64,000 nucleotides of DNA from Centrapalus pauciflorus (Eukaryota; Streptophyta; Magnoliopsida; Asterales; Asteraceae), in NCBI GenBank assembly GCA_020465985.1, contig JAANYP010002633.1, forward strand, positions 1-64,000, read 5' to 3'. The notes beneath the pieces are model-generated. The model saw only the letters and a list, made by a program, of their open reading frames with translations, was not told where the DNA came from and ran no database searches. The position numbers and the translations under genes were made by a program. This document shows positions 34,616-46,675 of the stretch, in pieces. Each line of letters begins with the position of its first letter. Positions within the stretch are counted from its first letter, which is position 1.

Positions 34616-35764
34616 ATGGCCAATATTAAACCATCCACTTCTTCCATCCTTAAATGCACATTTTGCATCTTCTTCCTCCTTGTTTCTCTACAATCTTCTA
34701 ATGGGGCCCGCACCCTCGTAGATACCACAGATGATGTGACTACATCTGTGGCTCCGTCGGTGGCCCCACTTCCTACCAATCAACCTGGTACAAATGGTGA
34801 CATAGACGAGACCGATATACCTGATGAAAACCCGACGTCTACATTCCCAACTGGCCAAATTCCTGTTGCCGCCGCACCTGCATCAGTGGTGGGTTCTGCT
34901 GTTCCGTTACCAACAACAACAACACCTACTGTTGGGACACCTGTCACCAATGTGGCTCCGGTAGCCACTCCTGTAGGTGCTACCGGATCAGGTGTTAGTG
35001 CTGGTGCTGCCATTGGTGGTGGTGGTGTAGGTGTTGGTACAGGCGGTGCCGGTGAACATCCGACTTTGAGTTTCTTTATGCACGATATTTTAGGAGGCTC
35101 TCATGCTACAAGTAGGGTGGTTACTGGAATCGTAGCTAGTTCGGATGCTAATGTTGTTCCTTTTTCTACACCTAATAGCCAAGTTTTTCCGATAACCGGT
35201 GGTGTACCATTAAACAACATCAACGGTATCGTAAATAATAATAACCTCCCATTCTTAGCCGGATTCAACGGCAATAACCCAAACAATCCAAATTCCAACA
35301 TCGTATTCCAAAACGCTGGGAACAATGGCGTTACCAACGGAGGAAACAACCTACCGTTCGTTGCAGCTGGACAACTTCCAGCTGGCATAACAATCCAACA
35401 ACTCATGTTCGGGTCCATCACCGTTATCGACAACGAAATAACCGAAGGGCATGAGCTTGGTTCAGGCGTGCTCGGCCGAGGACAGGGTTTCTACCTAGCA
35501 AGCTCATTGGATGGGAGCAGCCACACGTTCGCACTGACTACGTTGTTCCATGGCAGCGATCACGAAGTGGACGATACAATTAGCTTCTTCGGGGTTCATC
35601 GGACGGCATCGGAGATATCACACATCGCGGTGATCGGTGGGACCGGGAAGTATGAGGAAGCCAAAGGGTATGCAACCATTGAGAGTCTGCCTCAGGTGGA
35701 TGAACACACAACTGATGGAGTGGAAACCATTGTCCATGTAAATGTCTACCTTACTACTCCATAG
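34616..35764 (+). CDS. ESB1-type dirigent protein, tandem copy 2
   Basis: Single exon, 382 residues from the ATG at 34616 (MANIKPSTSS), matching copy 1. The frame is open to another ATG at 34565, but that lies only 7 bp after the TATA box. The protein has a signal peptide ending near SSNGA, a P/T-rich and glycine-rich region, and a dirigent domain starting SFFMHDILGG that is split by an Asn/Gly-rich insert and ends NVYLTTP. Compared with copy 1 the region after SRVVTGIVA has only about two amino-acid changes (T/A in the Asn-rich insert and T/S in HELG-GVLG), whereas the first ~145 residues carry many substitutions. The predicted role is cell-wall lignin patterning, as for ESB1. A Helitron is inserted 174 bp past the stop. 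Confidence 0.93.
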   Translation: MANIKPSTSSILKCTFCIFFLLVSLQSSNGARTLVDTTDDVTTSVAPSVAPLPTNQPGTNGDIDETDIPDENPTSTFPTGQIPVAAAPASVVGSAVPLPTTTTPTVGTPVTNVAPVATPVGATGSGVSAGAAIGGGGVGVGTGGAGEHPTLSFFMHDILGGSHATSRVVTGIVASSDANVVPFSTPNSQVFPITGGVPLNNINGIVNNNNLPFLAGFNGNNPNNPNSNIVFQNAGNNGVTNGGNNLPFVAAGQLPAGITIQQLMFGSITVIDNEITEGHELGSGVLGRGQGFYLASSLDGSSHTFALTTLFHGSDHEVDDTISFFGVHRTASEISHIAVIGGTGKYEEAKGYATIESLPQVDEHTTDGVETIVHVNVYLTTP

Positions 35765-35937
35765 ACCATTACTTTACTTTCTATTAAAAGTTTGTGCTAT
35801 ATGATTCTAGCTTGTGTACTTTGTGCTTCAGTTGTTGTACCTTGGAGTAATCCGTAATCAAAACATGTATTTGTTGATTCGCAAAAATATATATCATATT
35901 GTTTTTTTTAACAGAGATACATGAAGCGAAAAATCTA

Positions 35938-36376
35938 TCTATTCTATTAAAAGAGTAAATAGATGTTACTTGACACCTAAATAGAATGTCACTTGGCATA
36001 ACGTGGATACGACACATGTATAATCCATAATTTCTATATTAAAATAATAATTGCATTAATTAAATTAATTTAGAAATAAAATATTTCCTATTATTTTGAA
36101 TTTCAAATTTAAATTTGAGTCTATAACTCACGTCTTTTGTTGGCTTCTTATCCAAACTTCTTAGTTTCTATATTTTTTTTTTTTTCCTTTTTGGTTATTA
36201 TTTAATTTTTAGTTATGTATTTTACATTTAACCCACTTTGTATATTTTCAATAATCACTTTAACAATATAATATTGCTATTTTATTTGTAGTTCCGTAAT
36301 AACTTTTCAGATATATATATATATTTTTGAAAAAACAAATTATTTACTATTCCGTGTAGTACGAGTAATATACTAG
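35938..36376 (+). mobile_element. Small non-autonomous Helitron
   Basis: Starts TCTATTCTATTAAAAGAG after an A and ends GTAATATACTAG before a T, as Helitrons do. The 3' hairpin (CCGTGT...) is degenerate. The 5' end matches the element at 54577-54923 and the CTAG end is shared with 42280-43624. 439 bp, no coding capacity. It lies in the 3' flank of dirigent copy 2. Confidence 0.8.
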
Positions 36377-36806
36377 TTGCTCTTTTGTTTGCTAAGAAAT
36401 CATGGTGCATCATATCCCATTTGGGCCCATAGTGGTGTAGTTAGGATGTTGACTTTGTGGTCCTATAGTCCTGATCATGGTGGTTTACTGGTTTGGTTGG
36501 GTTTTTTTGACCTTGAAGTTTGACTTTCTATTCTTAGAAAGTTGAAGCAGATAGTTCTGGCAACAAAACTCTTTCAAGCAAAACAAACTTCTAACTTTTT
36601 ACTCACTCAAAAAAAATAATAATAACAACAATAACAATAATAATTGTTGATGCAAACCAATCTGTGTAATCACGCGCTATATATCCCGACCCTGCTAGCT
36701 GCACCATGGCTCATCAAAAGGGCGAGCTTGCGATCGATACATGTTGTTTCAAACCTCATTCCTACACTTCATGTATGTTTTCTATACAAAGAATGAAAAA
36801 TAATCT
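36377..36806. other. Duplicated 3' flank of dirigent copy 2, reaching the TRM gene
   Basis: Similar to 31350-31530 and 32340-32460. The match ends near 36780, just before the stop codon of the TRM gene at 36807, so the duplication breakpoint lies close to that gene's 3' end. (AAT/AAC)n triplets occur at 36608-36645. Confidence 0.55.
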
Positions 36807-38714
36807 TCAAACGGCAACAATCTCCGTGGCAAGCTCCTTTAACAAAAAAGCTTCAATCTCTTCAACGATAGACTCCATTTCGTCTGCCAACTCTAACCAC
36901 AATTCCTTCCCGATGGCTTTCTCGGATACAGTGGCGTTAATTTCATTTTCTTGACTACGTAGCAATTTCCATAGTTCCTCCTCGACAATATCCCTTCTCA
37001 ACGTGGTGCTTAGTTTTATCCTCAAAGATTTTGCATAAGGGAAATCTATGTGTGGTCTGATAATCTCTGATAGTCCTAAGTTTATACGATCAAACAAGAG
37101 CCGCCTATCTGTTTTACTCCATGACTCTTGCTTCCCGTATTTCTTCTCTAATGTTTCAAAAACCAAGGGGTTCGCTAAGCGTTCTGGAGAATGCCATCTT
37201 TCAAAACTTACCTCCACATTGCCACTGTGAAATCCAGATTCATTTAGCACAGTGACTAGGTAAGAAAATTCTTGACTTTCTTTCGGTCCGAAGCATCTAA
37301 CAGGCTTCGTGTTTTCATCAACACAAGAAGATGATTTTTCAGTAGCATCTCCGTCAGACTGGTTTTCTTCCGATTCTGACTTGAGAATTTGAAGTTTCAT
37401 CCACAAACCTACCACAATTAAGTATGTCAGATTCTTATACAAAACACATATAAAAGACTACGAAGGAAAGAGTTATTTCGAGTACACTAACCATTAAGAT
37501 CTGTGCTAACATTATCACCATTTTCAGAGCTAGATGAATTGTCTGGTTCCAGAACTGAATTTGGACTAGGCTGATACACTTCATCCGTGCTCATCAGAAC
37601 TTCAGCATTGATGTCTATGCAATTTAAAGATGCAAATTCATCTTCACAGGGTGAATCCTGCAAATGATGTAACTATATACATTTAGCTTCTGCAAGAAAA
37701 TATCAAAGAAAAACGATAATGAAGGAACAATTAGATTGCAATGTTTTAGTTGTCACAAACTTCATTCCAAATGTTCATCAAATATCAACAATTTTTTTGG
37801 TGATGCTGGGCAAGAAATGTTACCTGTTTAAGTGTAACATCCGAAGAACAGGAAAAGCATCCTTCTTTCACAGTATCATTGCATGCTATTTGCTCAGTTA
37901 TTTGTTTAATCACCACATCACCACAAGAAAGCTCAACATCCTTAAAGCTTGTAGGTGACATGATGTCGTTAAGACTACCAGACCTTGATTTCAAATCAAC
38001 TTTGGACATTTTCTTCGACTTTGTTTTGGGATGTAAAGAGGCATTAAAACGTTTGAAAATCGGTAATTTGGTGGTGACAGATTTGTCCTTCCAATATTGA
38101 TTGCTGCTGATATCAACTTGTGTTTCCAACTCTGATATTTGTTTTGACTCAAGTTCCGGCACAGAAGGCCTTTCACGAAGATTAAGAACCGATCTACTAG
38201 ACCAAATTTCTTGACAAACTTTGGTCCTTTTCGATCGTTCTAGAAGCTGTTTCTTGAATTCCCAGCCAAAAGTAGTCTGAGAATCAAGTAGAAACGATGG
38301 TCTAGATGCATGTCTAACATTCCCCAAATTTGGTCTAAGAACAGCAATCTTTGTAGGCGAAGTAAACTCAATCAAAGCATTACTTTCTTTAGTACCCTTG
38401 ACCAATTTCCCATTCTCCTCCTTACTGTTTCGAGAATCAATAATACCCTGCATACTTTCAAGAGAATGTCTTTTTTCCTCAATATATCCACATGAAGCAT
38501 CCTTACTAGAATCATTTATCATCGAGTTCTCCTTAATTTTCGGCCGACTGTTTCTTGATCTCTTTGCTCGTGAACCTATGGAGGCAGCTTTCTGTAGATA
38601 GTTATCAGACAAAACTCTTCGTTGTCCATAAACGGGCTGCTGCTTATATGGAGCCTCATCAAGACCCATCAACTTCGCAATGACACTTGGATCGTTCTTT
38701 TCGGTTTTCATCAT
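36807..38714 (-). CDS. TRM / DUF4378 family protein (TON1-recruiting-motif type)
   Basis: Three coding exons on the minus strand: 37824-38714 (297 codons), 37492-37657 and 36807-37408, with GT-AG introns, giving 552 residues. The N-terminal DUF3741 motif VIAKLMGLD is at 11-19, a basic stretch (SRAKRSRNSRPK) follows, QPSPNSVLEP is at about 326-335, and the C-terminal DUF4378 domain spans about 355-545 (SPERLANPLVFETLEKKY, LLFDRINLGLSEI, WLELADEMESIVEEIE). These three motifs in this order define the plant TRM/LONGIFOLIA-like group, whose members link TON1 and phosphatase 2A to microtubule arrays. The start is the first of two adjacent ATGs; an in-frame stop lies two codons before it, although an acceptor-like TTTTGCATAG just upstream hints at a 5' UTR intron. 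Family assignment is strong; the exact member is unknown. Confidence 0.88.
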
Positions 38715-38720
38715 CTTCAA

Positions 38721-39881
38721 TTATATAAATCTATGCAAAATAGTAAATAACATGGATACGAATACGATCAGTACCTATCTAAAACCTTCCAAAGTCCAAA
38801 CAGTCGTTTTAGTCGGTATTGATACATATAGTTAAGAGCACAAACCTCAAACTCAACCAATATCTCTGCTTCGAGTTCCTAACCTTTTAGGAAATTACCT
38901 ACAACATATATTAGCAATCAACACCACGAAACCAAAATATTGAAATCAAGAACGTTTACATCATATCCGGAGTTCATACCAATGACAAACTGAAGAGGCC
39001 ATAGATAACTAAATTTCATGAGAATCAGTTTATTTAAATGAATTGATTCTAGCAAAAAATTGATAACAAGGCAACATACTTATCTTCTGGCTAAAAAGCA
39101 AAAACCGCAGAGAAAACCATAATCATAAAAGCATCATAATTATAATAATAAAGAATATTAGTACATTACATATGCAAGCAGTAAATAAACCGACATTCAT
39201 GGCTTAAAGAAAAACACAATCATTCAATACCCACTTCACCGAACCACAAGAAAATTGAATTGAATCAGATCAGTTTATCAGTATCTTAAATTCACAATCA
39301 ATCAAATTCACTAATCACAAGTGCTTCAAAAACTTTAATTGATTACTATTTACTAAATCAATACAAAATCAATAAACACAAACCTTTTGTGAGGGATTCC
39401 GCTTCTTAATCAAACTAGTAAACCAATGGCTTGATCAAGTAATTAAGGAAATTCGAGAGGATTAATCAAACAGAGGAATCGCGAACCAACAAAATCAGTG
39501 AAAGACTCAAACGATAATCGATTCCAGTATGAATTGAAGGTGGTATTGTGATGAGTAAATAGGATTATGAAAAGAATGGAGATGGAATTGTATAAATTGG
39601 TGGCGAATTGATTGGATATGAGAGAGAAATTAGGGTTTAATGGGATTGATTTACTTAGATGATAAATCACAGTATGCGCCCACCAAAAAGAGATTATATA
39701 TGGGAGGGGGTCAACGACCTTGACAGGAGGAAGTTACGTATTTGCGCCATAATTTTGACATAGGATAAATGCCTTGAATTGCTTCCCAAATTTGGTGTTT
39801 TCTTGTTTGGATTTACGCCTGTACTTATAAATTTTTCAAAATACACCCCCACACAAACCACATGGTGTATAACACTCCTTG
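38721..39881. other. 5' leader and promoter region of the TRM gene
   Basis: No coding exon recognised. Acceptor-like TTTTGCATAG just before the start codon and a donor-like GTAGGTAATT (minus strand, near 38895) suggest untranslated exons. Transcription probably starts somewhere around 39400-39650, but no core promoter could be fixed. Confidence 0.35.
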
Positions 39882-40080
39882 TACTATTATTATATTTTTT
39901 TTAAAAGCAAATTAACCTATTTCTACTACTAAACTAACCATTACAAATGGAGACTTCAGAACTTACTTCCATCACCTAAATCTCAACTTGCCTCCGACGA
40001 GAATCAAACCTGTGACTTCACACTTACATGTCACCCCTCTTACCAAATAGGCTAAACCCAATTGGTTACTATTATTATAT
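39882..40080 (-). mobile_element. tRNA-derived SINE
   Basis: Minus-strand body 39896-40066 with box A-like TAGCCTATTTGGTAAG (40039-40054) and box B-like GGTTTGATTC (40001-40010), and a terminal A-run at its 3' end. An exact 14-bp target-site duplication TACTATTATTATAT flanks it at 39882-39895 and 40067-40080. It is short (171 bp) and has no tRNA fold beyond the promoter boxes. Confidence 0.85.
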
Positions 40081-40227
40081 AATAAAAGGGCAAATTACAT
40101 AAACGATTATGTTTTTCTTTTGTTGATGAAATGAATGCACAAACTTTCATTTTGGCTAATGTTTTATTACGTTGTATGTATTTTGTATTCATGTATTTGT
40201 GGTTGTGTATGTATGTATATATACATG

Positions 40228-40605
40228 TGTGTTATTATGAGGATGTTTGGATTTGCGTATGAAAAAGTTTTGTGTGTTTTGGAAACTAATAATCAGATAA
40301 CAACTATAACAAAAAGTGATGTCAGGAATACAATGTTTGTTTTAGTTTTTGCTGTTTGCTATCACAATTATCAAATTATCAGTTTTTAAAGTGTTTGTAT
40401 TTGCGCTTTAACTTGTAAATTGATCAAATAATCACTTATTAAGCAAATAAGCTACATTTTTTAACTTATGAAAAGGTGTGCTAGGATTAATTTTAAACGT
40501 AACTAATCACTTATTAATGTATGCAATTCAAACACTTTAAACCAATTATTTACGTTATTGTAATGTAATAATATAATAATCTTAGTTATAACGCAAAACT
40601 AAATA
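40228..40605. mobile_element. MITE spanning the left edge of the 19-kb duplication
   Basis: Ends GATGTTTGGATTTGCGTAT and the complement of GTATTTAGTTTTGCGTTAT are inverted. The interior is similar, in reverse, to 49240-49620. The duplicated segment begins at 40511 inside this element, so the second copy carries only its last ~95 bp. No TSD was fixed. Confidence 0.6.
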
Positions 40606-40668
40606 CCATTTATATCTCGTTGATAACTTGATATACATCACAAAATGACAAATACCATTAGGTATCGA

Positions 40669-41251
40669 CAGGGCCGTCCCACTAATTTTAGAGGCCCTGT
40701 GCAACAATTTAAAAATAGGCCCTTCATACTCGAAAATTTTATGAATTCATCGATACAATAAGACGTTCTCTCAAGTTCAAAAGTTGTTAACCCTTTTGTA
40801 AAAAGGTGAAACCTCTGATATTTGATGTAGTGATGTGGATGCATTTTAGCTCTTTAAAATTCATAATTCATATTGAGATTTTAACTTACAATGAGGTGGT
40901 ACGAATCTCATCTCAAAATCGTTGAACGTTCTACCGTACATTACTCCTTGCTTCGTTAAACTGAATCGTCTCTCCGCCTCCTCGTTAAATTGAATTGTCG
41001 CTCCCTGTACCTACCTTGAAAGTCGATCGAATTTGAGTCCTTGAATCCCGCTCTCCTCAATTGCATTAATCATCCATTGAAAGTTTAAAAGTAGATTTTG
41101 AAGAGTATTGGACTCTTGGTTAGACATTTCTAATTGATAGAGTAATAACATTGGGTCAAATATATAATGCTTGAATAACAATTTTTGAGGCCCCACAAGT
41201 TTTAAGGCCCTGGGCTACGGCCCACTTTGCCCTTGCTAAACACCGGCCTTG
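40669..41251. mobile_element. Non-autonomous hAT element
   Basis: 583 bp with ends CAGGGCCG and the complement CGGCCTTG, and an exact 8-bp duplication GGTATCGA at 40661-40668 and 41252-41259. Two short minus-strand frames (40638-40844 and 41011-41196) are not convincing genes. The second copy is at 59902-60484. Confidence 0.85.
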
Positions 41252-41685
41252 GGTATCGACCTACATCATTCTACATTATAGTAGTCTAGATAACATGTCT
41301 TTTTTTGGGTTCATTGACATTGGTCCAATCATAAATACCTTGAATAGACTTGTATATCTAGTTTAGGTTGGAGTTTGTTTGAATTTGGAGATTTATTTGG
41401 GTATTCAAAGTCACCTTCTAACAACCTTCTATGTGTATGTAATGACAAATTTAATTACGATTCAAACTTTGTTCTTTAAGTTATTAGAAAAGGTGAATAT
41501 TGAAATATGTATGTATGTATGTATACGAAGCTTATCATCGGTTTATTGAGATTGAACTTTTCTATAAGTTATTTAAATCTCTTTAAAAAGAATTTATCTT
41601 ATTTAAAAGGATTAATTATCATTTTGACTATTCAACTTTCAAGATTTTCACATTTAGGCATTAAACAATTTTTCGTCCTCATTTA

Positions 41686-42143
41686 GGCCTTGTTTGTTTT
41701 TAGTTAATAACCTCTTAATAACCTCTGAAATCTAAACTTCAGATCTAAAATGAATTAAGATTATTTGTTTAGATTTAGACTTTAGATGTTATAACCTCTG
41801 GATTTACCTCATAAAATTAAGAGGATTAATTTGCGCTGAAAAAAAGAGAGAGGATATTTTCTATATAATTAATTTAGTTAATTCTAATTCAAAAATATTT
41901 ACCATTTTATTTTAATTTTGTTTATTCAAATTAATTAGTTATGATATGTAATTAATTAGTTATAATATGTAATTATTTAGCTATAATATTTTAAAGTAAT
42001 ATTTTTCATATGTTTCATATTACGAAACAAACAATATTAAGATTACCTCTTAATTTCAGATTTCAGATCTTAAGAGCACCTCTTAATTTCAGATGTGGTT
42101 TTCAGACTTCAGACGTTTAATCTTTTAAAAAACAAATGCCACC
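41686..42143. mobile_element. Tourist-like MITE (PIF/Harbinger type)
   Basis: Ends GGCCTTGTTTGTTTTT and the complement of GGTGGCATTTGTTTTTT, flanked by TTA on both sides (41683-41685 and 42144-42146), the usual Harbinger target. Copy b of the local repeat lacks it. Second copy at 60919-61376. Confidence 0.8.
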
Positions 42144-42279
42144 TTAGTCACTAAATTAAAAGAAATTTAATAAAAATTTTATATATACAACCGTCCAAAG
42201 AGCTATCACTTCCAACCGTCCAAAGGATTACGAGCAAGAGAAACTATCATACAATTGTAGGGCCGGTAGTGCCATCATA

Positions 42280-43624
42280 TCTATAGTATATAAAATAAGA
42301 AAACCACTTGGAGTTTATGGATCATTGAATGAAAAGAAATCAATGGTCCAGATTAAAAACAACTCATAATTATTTATGAAATGTCTCTTATACCCTTAAT
42401 TAAAATAAATAATTATACCTATGTCATTTTTTAATTCATTTTCCAAATTTACTACCTTAACTTAATTATATAAAATTTTGATTTTGATTTTTTCATTAAT
42501 GAATTAATATATACCAAAAATAAATATGTGTCACTATTATCATTAATGATCATAGTTAAATTCAAATGTAAAAACTATAGATTTAAATGTAAAAGTGTAG
42601 TAAATGAAGTTAAAATTTTTGATAATTATTTTGCTAACAAGATTTAAAATTTAATTGATAAAACTTCAATTGTGAATATGATAAATTTTGGTTGTTGATT
42701 TTCAGATATTTCATTTTTATATTTTATCATTTTCAAAATATATACACATTCACATAATTGAAGTTTTTTGTTTCTTACATTGATATTTCATATTTGAAGT
42801 TAATAAAAATTAAAAGAAACATTTTTTGCAAACACATATTAACAGTTTTTGATTCATATTTGAAGTTAATACAAATTAAAAGAAACATTTTTTGCAAACA
42901 CATATCATCTGTTTTTAATAATACAATATAATAATATTTTTTTATTTAATATCAAACAACTAAGTATTTTTTTTATCTTTAATTTAACTAGTTTTTATTT
43001 TAATTATATATAAATTTTATAATAATTTTTTAAAATATAAAATAAATGTATTTTCTAAACCAACCCATGTAATACATGGGTTGATAACCTATGTATTATA
43101 ATAAAACAAAACAATTCATGTCATATGTCACTTTTACAATACAAGAAAATTTTATTTTTCCACTTCTTTTTCCAAATTTAACACATTAACTTAATTGCAT
43201 TAAATTTTGACTTTATTTTTTTTCATTAATTAATTAGTAATAAATTAGATTTTGTAACATTTAAATTTAATGTTTACCTAAAATAAATATCTATAATTAT
43301 TATCCATAATAATCATAATTAGATTCAAATGAAAAAATTTGAATTAGTTGTGGAAATTATTATTATTATGTATAATAATAGAAAAAATCAAATGTCACGT
43401 GTCACCTCTACGTTCACCAAGAAGATTATTACAACTTATAAAAAATAAAAGATAAATACAATTTAATATTTTTAAAAAAGATAAATATACTCTATTTTTT
43501 AATCTGTAAATAATAAAAAATTAACACAATTATTATTTATGTATGTTTTTATTTTTACTCATATACATTTTATATAAATAAATTTAATTAAAAATATCCA
43601 CGTAATACGTGGGTTATAAACTAG
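42280..43624 (+). mobile_element. Non-autonomous Helitron with empty-site proof
   Basis: 1,345 bp starting TCTATAGTATATAAAATAAG after an A and ending in hairpin CCACGT-AAT-ACGTGG (43598-43612), eight bases and CTAG, followed by T. The paralogous site near 45229 (CATCATA then TTTATTTTAAAAG) lacks it exactly. A second, similar hairpin CCCATGT-AAT-ACATGGG lies inside at 43064-43080. No Rep/helicase is encoded. Second copy at 61513-62857. Confidence 0.92.
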
Positions 43625-43844
43625 TTTATTATAAAAGAGCTAGCCATGCTTTTTTTTTTTTGGGACCAAGGCCCTCTTTAACTTAGTAAAAATAACATAT
43701 AATAACATATATGTTGCAAAAAATATAAAAATAATTAGAGAGGTCTTGGGGGACCTTTCCATCAAGTGGCTCTGCCCAACGACTAATCAACCCCGATTAA
43801 TAAAATGAAAAGATATAACATTTTATCGTAATGATACGTCAATC

Positions 43845-44130
43845 TTCTTTCTTTTTTTTTTTTTTTAAAGACAATGTTTTATTAGCAAACCATCCAGAAA
43901 AAAAAAAAGAAACATACACCGATCAAGAAAGTTCTGAGTAAGAGCAACTCATAAGAAAGAGTTTGTAAAACCACAAGAAAAGTAACATAAACTTAGAAAA
44001 CCCGAAGATGTCTCTTAACACCAACAGACACACCAGACCTAGCTTACTGCATATCAACATGGACATGAAACCCACATCGACCAACTTCATAGTTTTTGGC
44101 TTCTGTGAGTCTTCAATTACATTAACCATT
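43845..44130 (-). mobile_element. Possible 3' end of a retroelement (LINE-like)
   Basis: On the minus strand the sequence runs through TTTGCTAATAAAACATTGTC into a run of A, like the 3' tail of a plant LINE or retrocopy. No reverse transcriptase is visible. A related copy lies at about 45466-45720. The frame on 43923-44129 is not recognisable. Tentative. Confidence 0.35.
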
Positions 44131-44728
44131 GACCTTCTAGTTACATGTTCTTTTTCATATGTTTATGTTTTAATAATTGAAAATTTTCTTCTACATGTAT
44201 GTTACAATACATTCAAAACTGAAACTATTTCGGGCTTGTTTAACGCACAATTTGTAAACTTATAGCATGTAAGACCATTCATTTCATTATTAAATTTCAC
44301 ATCCTGTATTCATCGTTTGTTAGCATATTTATTAAATAAATATCTTTCATAAGAATAGTTTACAACTATAACAGACAAAAAAATTATAATAACTAAAATA
44401 GATCATCGCCTATCAAATTATATTACTAATTTGTGACGCTTTCTAAGTATTGTATAAATTTGTGACATTTTCTTAAAAATATAAAATGAAAGAAAAGTGC
44501 TACAACTAGAAAATTGGAAAAGCCACCCCTTCATTCAGTGGTGGATCTAGAAAATTATGGCATTGAAAAAAAGTTTAACCTTAAACCAAGAGACGGTTGA
44601 TAGGATGAGCGCAAAAATCATCAACAGACAACAAAATCATAGTCATTGTTAGTAGCTAGCAAAACAACATAAAGAACAACCCTACAATGAAATTATCAAT
44701 TTCATATTAACAAAACCAGTAATGAAGA

Positions 44729-46675
44729 GTGTCTTTTTTATGGGTTCATTGACATTGGTCCAATCATAAATACCTTGAATAGACTTGTATATCTAGTTTA
44801 GGTTGGAGTTTGTTTGAATTTGGAGATTTATTTGGGTATTCAAAGTCACCTTCGAACAAGCTTCTATGTGTATGTAATGACAAATTTAATTAAGATTCAA
44901 ACATTGTTCTTTAAGTTATTAGAAAAAGTGAATATTGAAATATGTATGTATGTGTACGTAGCTTATCATCGGTTTATTGAGATTGAACTTTTCTATAAGT
45001 TATTAAAATCTCTTTAAAAAGAATTTATCTTATAATTATCATTTTGACTATTCAACTTTCAAAATTTTCACATTTAGGCATTAAACAATTTTTAGTCGCT
45101 AAATTAGAAGAAATTTAATAAAATTTTTATATATACAACCGTCCAAAGAGCTATCACTTCCAACCGTCCAAAGGATTACGAGCAAGAGAAACTATCATAC
45201 AATTGTAGGGCCGGTAGTGCCATCATATTTATTTTAAAAGACCTAGCCATGCTTTTTTTTTTCTTTTGGACCAATGCCCTCTTTAACTTAGTAAAAATAA
45301 CATATAATAACATATATGTTGCAAAAAAAAAAAAAATAATAATAATAATAATTAGAGAGGTCTTGGGGACCTTTCCCTTCTTTCCATCAAGTGGCTCTGC
45401 TCAACGACTAATAACCCCGGTTAATAAAATGAAAAGATATAACATTTTATCATAATGATACGTCAATCTTCTTTCTTTCTTTTTTTTAAAAGACAATGTT
45501 AGCAAATCATCCAGAAAAAAAAAAAAAGAAACAATACATCGATCAAGAAAGATCTAAGTAAGAACAACCATAAAAAAAGTTTGTAAAACCACAAGAGGAT
45601 TAACATAAACTTAGAAAAACCAAAGATGTCTCCCAACACCAACGGATAGATAAACAAGACCCTTACTGCGTATCAAGCATCCATGGACATGAAACCCACA
45701 TCGACCAACTTAGGGGTGTAATCGAGCCGAGTCGAGTATCACCAAGCTCGAGCTCGACAATCAAACTCGAGATCGAAACTCAACTCGAGCTCGATCGAGC
45801 CTTAGTTCTGAAACTCGTGCTCGAATCGCGAGCCTATCGAGCAGACTATTTTAATACTCGAGCTCGACTCGATTAATACTCGAGTAGCTCGAGCTCGGAT
45901 CGATTAACTGTGGGTCGATTTCGAGTTTTCTACGAGTCGATCCTGAGTAGCTCACGAGTTGTCTCGTCTCGTTTACACCCCTAGACCAACTCCATAATTT
46001 TTTGCTTCTGTAGAGTCTTCAACTACATTAACCATTGACCTTCTAGTAACATGTTCTTTTTCATATGTTTATGTTTTAATAATTGAAAATTTTCTTCTAC
46101 ATGTATGTTACAAATACATTCAAAACTGAAACTATTTCGGGCTTTGTTTAACGCACAATTTGTGAGAGCTTATCGATATTAAACTTATAGCATGTAAGAC
46201 CATTCATTTCATTATTAAATTTCACATCCTGTATTCATCATTTGTTAGCATAATTATTAAATAAATCTCTTACATAAGAATATTTTACAACTATAACAGA
46301 CAAAAAAAAATATAATAACTAAAATAGATCATCACCTATCAAATTATATTACTAATTTGTGACGCTTTCTAAGTATTGTATAACCAATTTGTGACATTTT
46401 CTTAAAAATAAAAATGAAAGAATAATGCTACAACTAGAAAATGGGAAAAACCACCCCTTCATGCAGTGGCGGATCTAGAAAATTATGGCATTGGGGGCAA
46501 AAAAAGTTTAACCTTAAACCATGAGACGGTTGATAGGCTGAGTGCAAAAATCATCAACAGACAACAAAATCATAGTCATTAACTCATTATTAGTAGCTAG
46601 CAGAACAACACAAAGAACAACCCTACAAAGAATTTATCAATTTCATATTAACAAAATCAGTAATGAAGAGTGTGA
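44729..46675. repeat. Older local tandem repeat, copy b
   Basis: Paralogous to 41297-44728 but without the Tourist MITE and the Helitron, and with its own hAT MITE at 45711-45983. It runs on into a complete hAT element (46464-46926) that copy a carries only in truncated form, which places the duplication junction inside that element. Confidence 0.85.
45711..45983. mobile_element. hAT-type MITE, TAGGGGTG family, CTCGAG-rich
   Basis: Ends TAGGGGTGTAA and TTTACACCCCTA with exact 8-bp duplications GACCAACT at 45703-45710 and 45984-45991. The paralogous site near 44078-44090 has a single copy of the target. The core is dominated by CTCGAG / GAGCTC palindromes. Confidence 0.95.

Larger units (their letters stand above)
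41297..44728. repeat. Older local tandem repeat, copy a
   Basis: Begins TGGGTTCATTGACATTGG-like text that starts again at 44729. Conserved blocks pair 41297-41680 with 44729-45090, 42150-42279 with 45095-45230, and 43625-44728 with 45231-46675. Differences include several small indels and three transposon insertions. Confidence 0.85.
40511..44767. repeat. Segmental duplication, unit 1 (visible part)
   Basis: Matches 59744-64000 at a constant offset of 19,233 bp. I found no indel, including in poly-T and (ATGT)n runs. The match is cut by the window end, so its true extent is unknown. Confidence 0.95.

Noticed and set aside
40638..40844. Short frame conserved at 40638 and 59871
   Set aside because: Conservation reflects the segmental duplication, and the frame lies in a non-autonomous hAT element.
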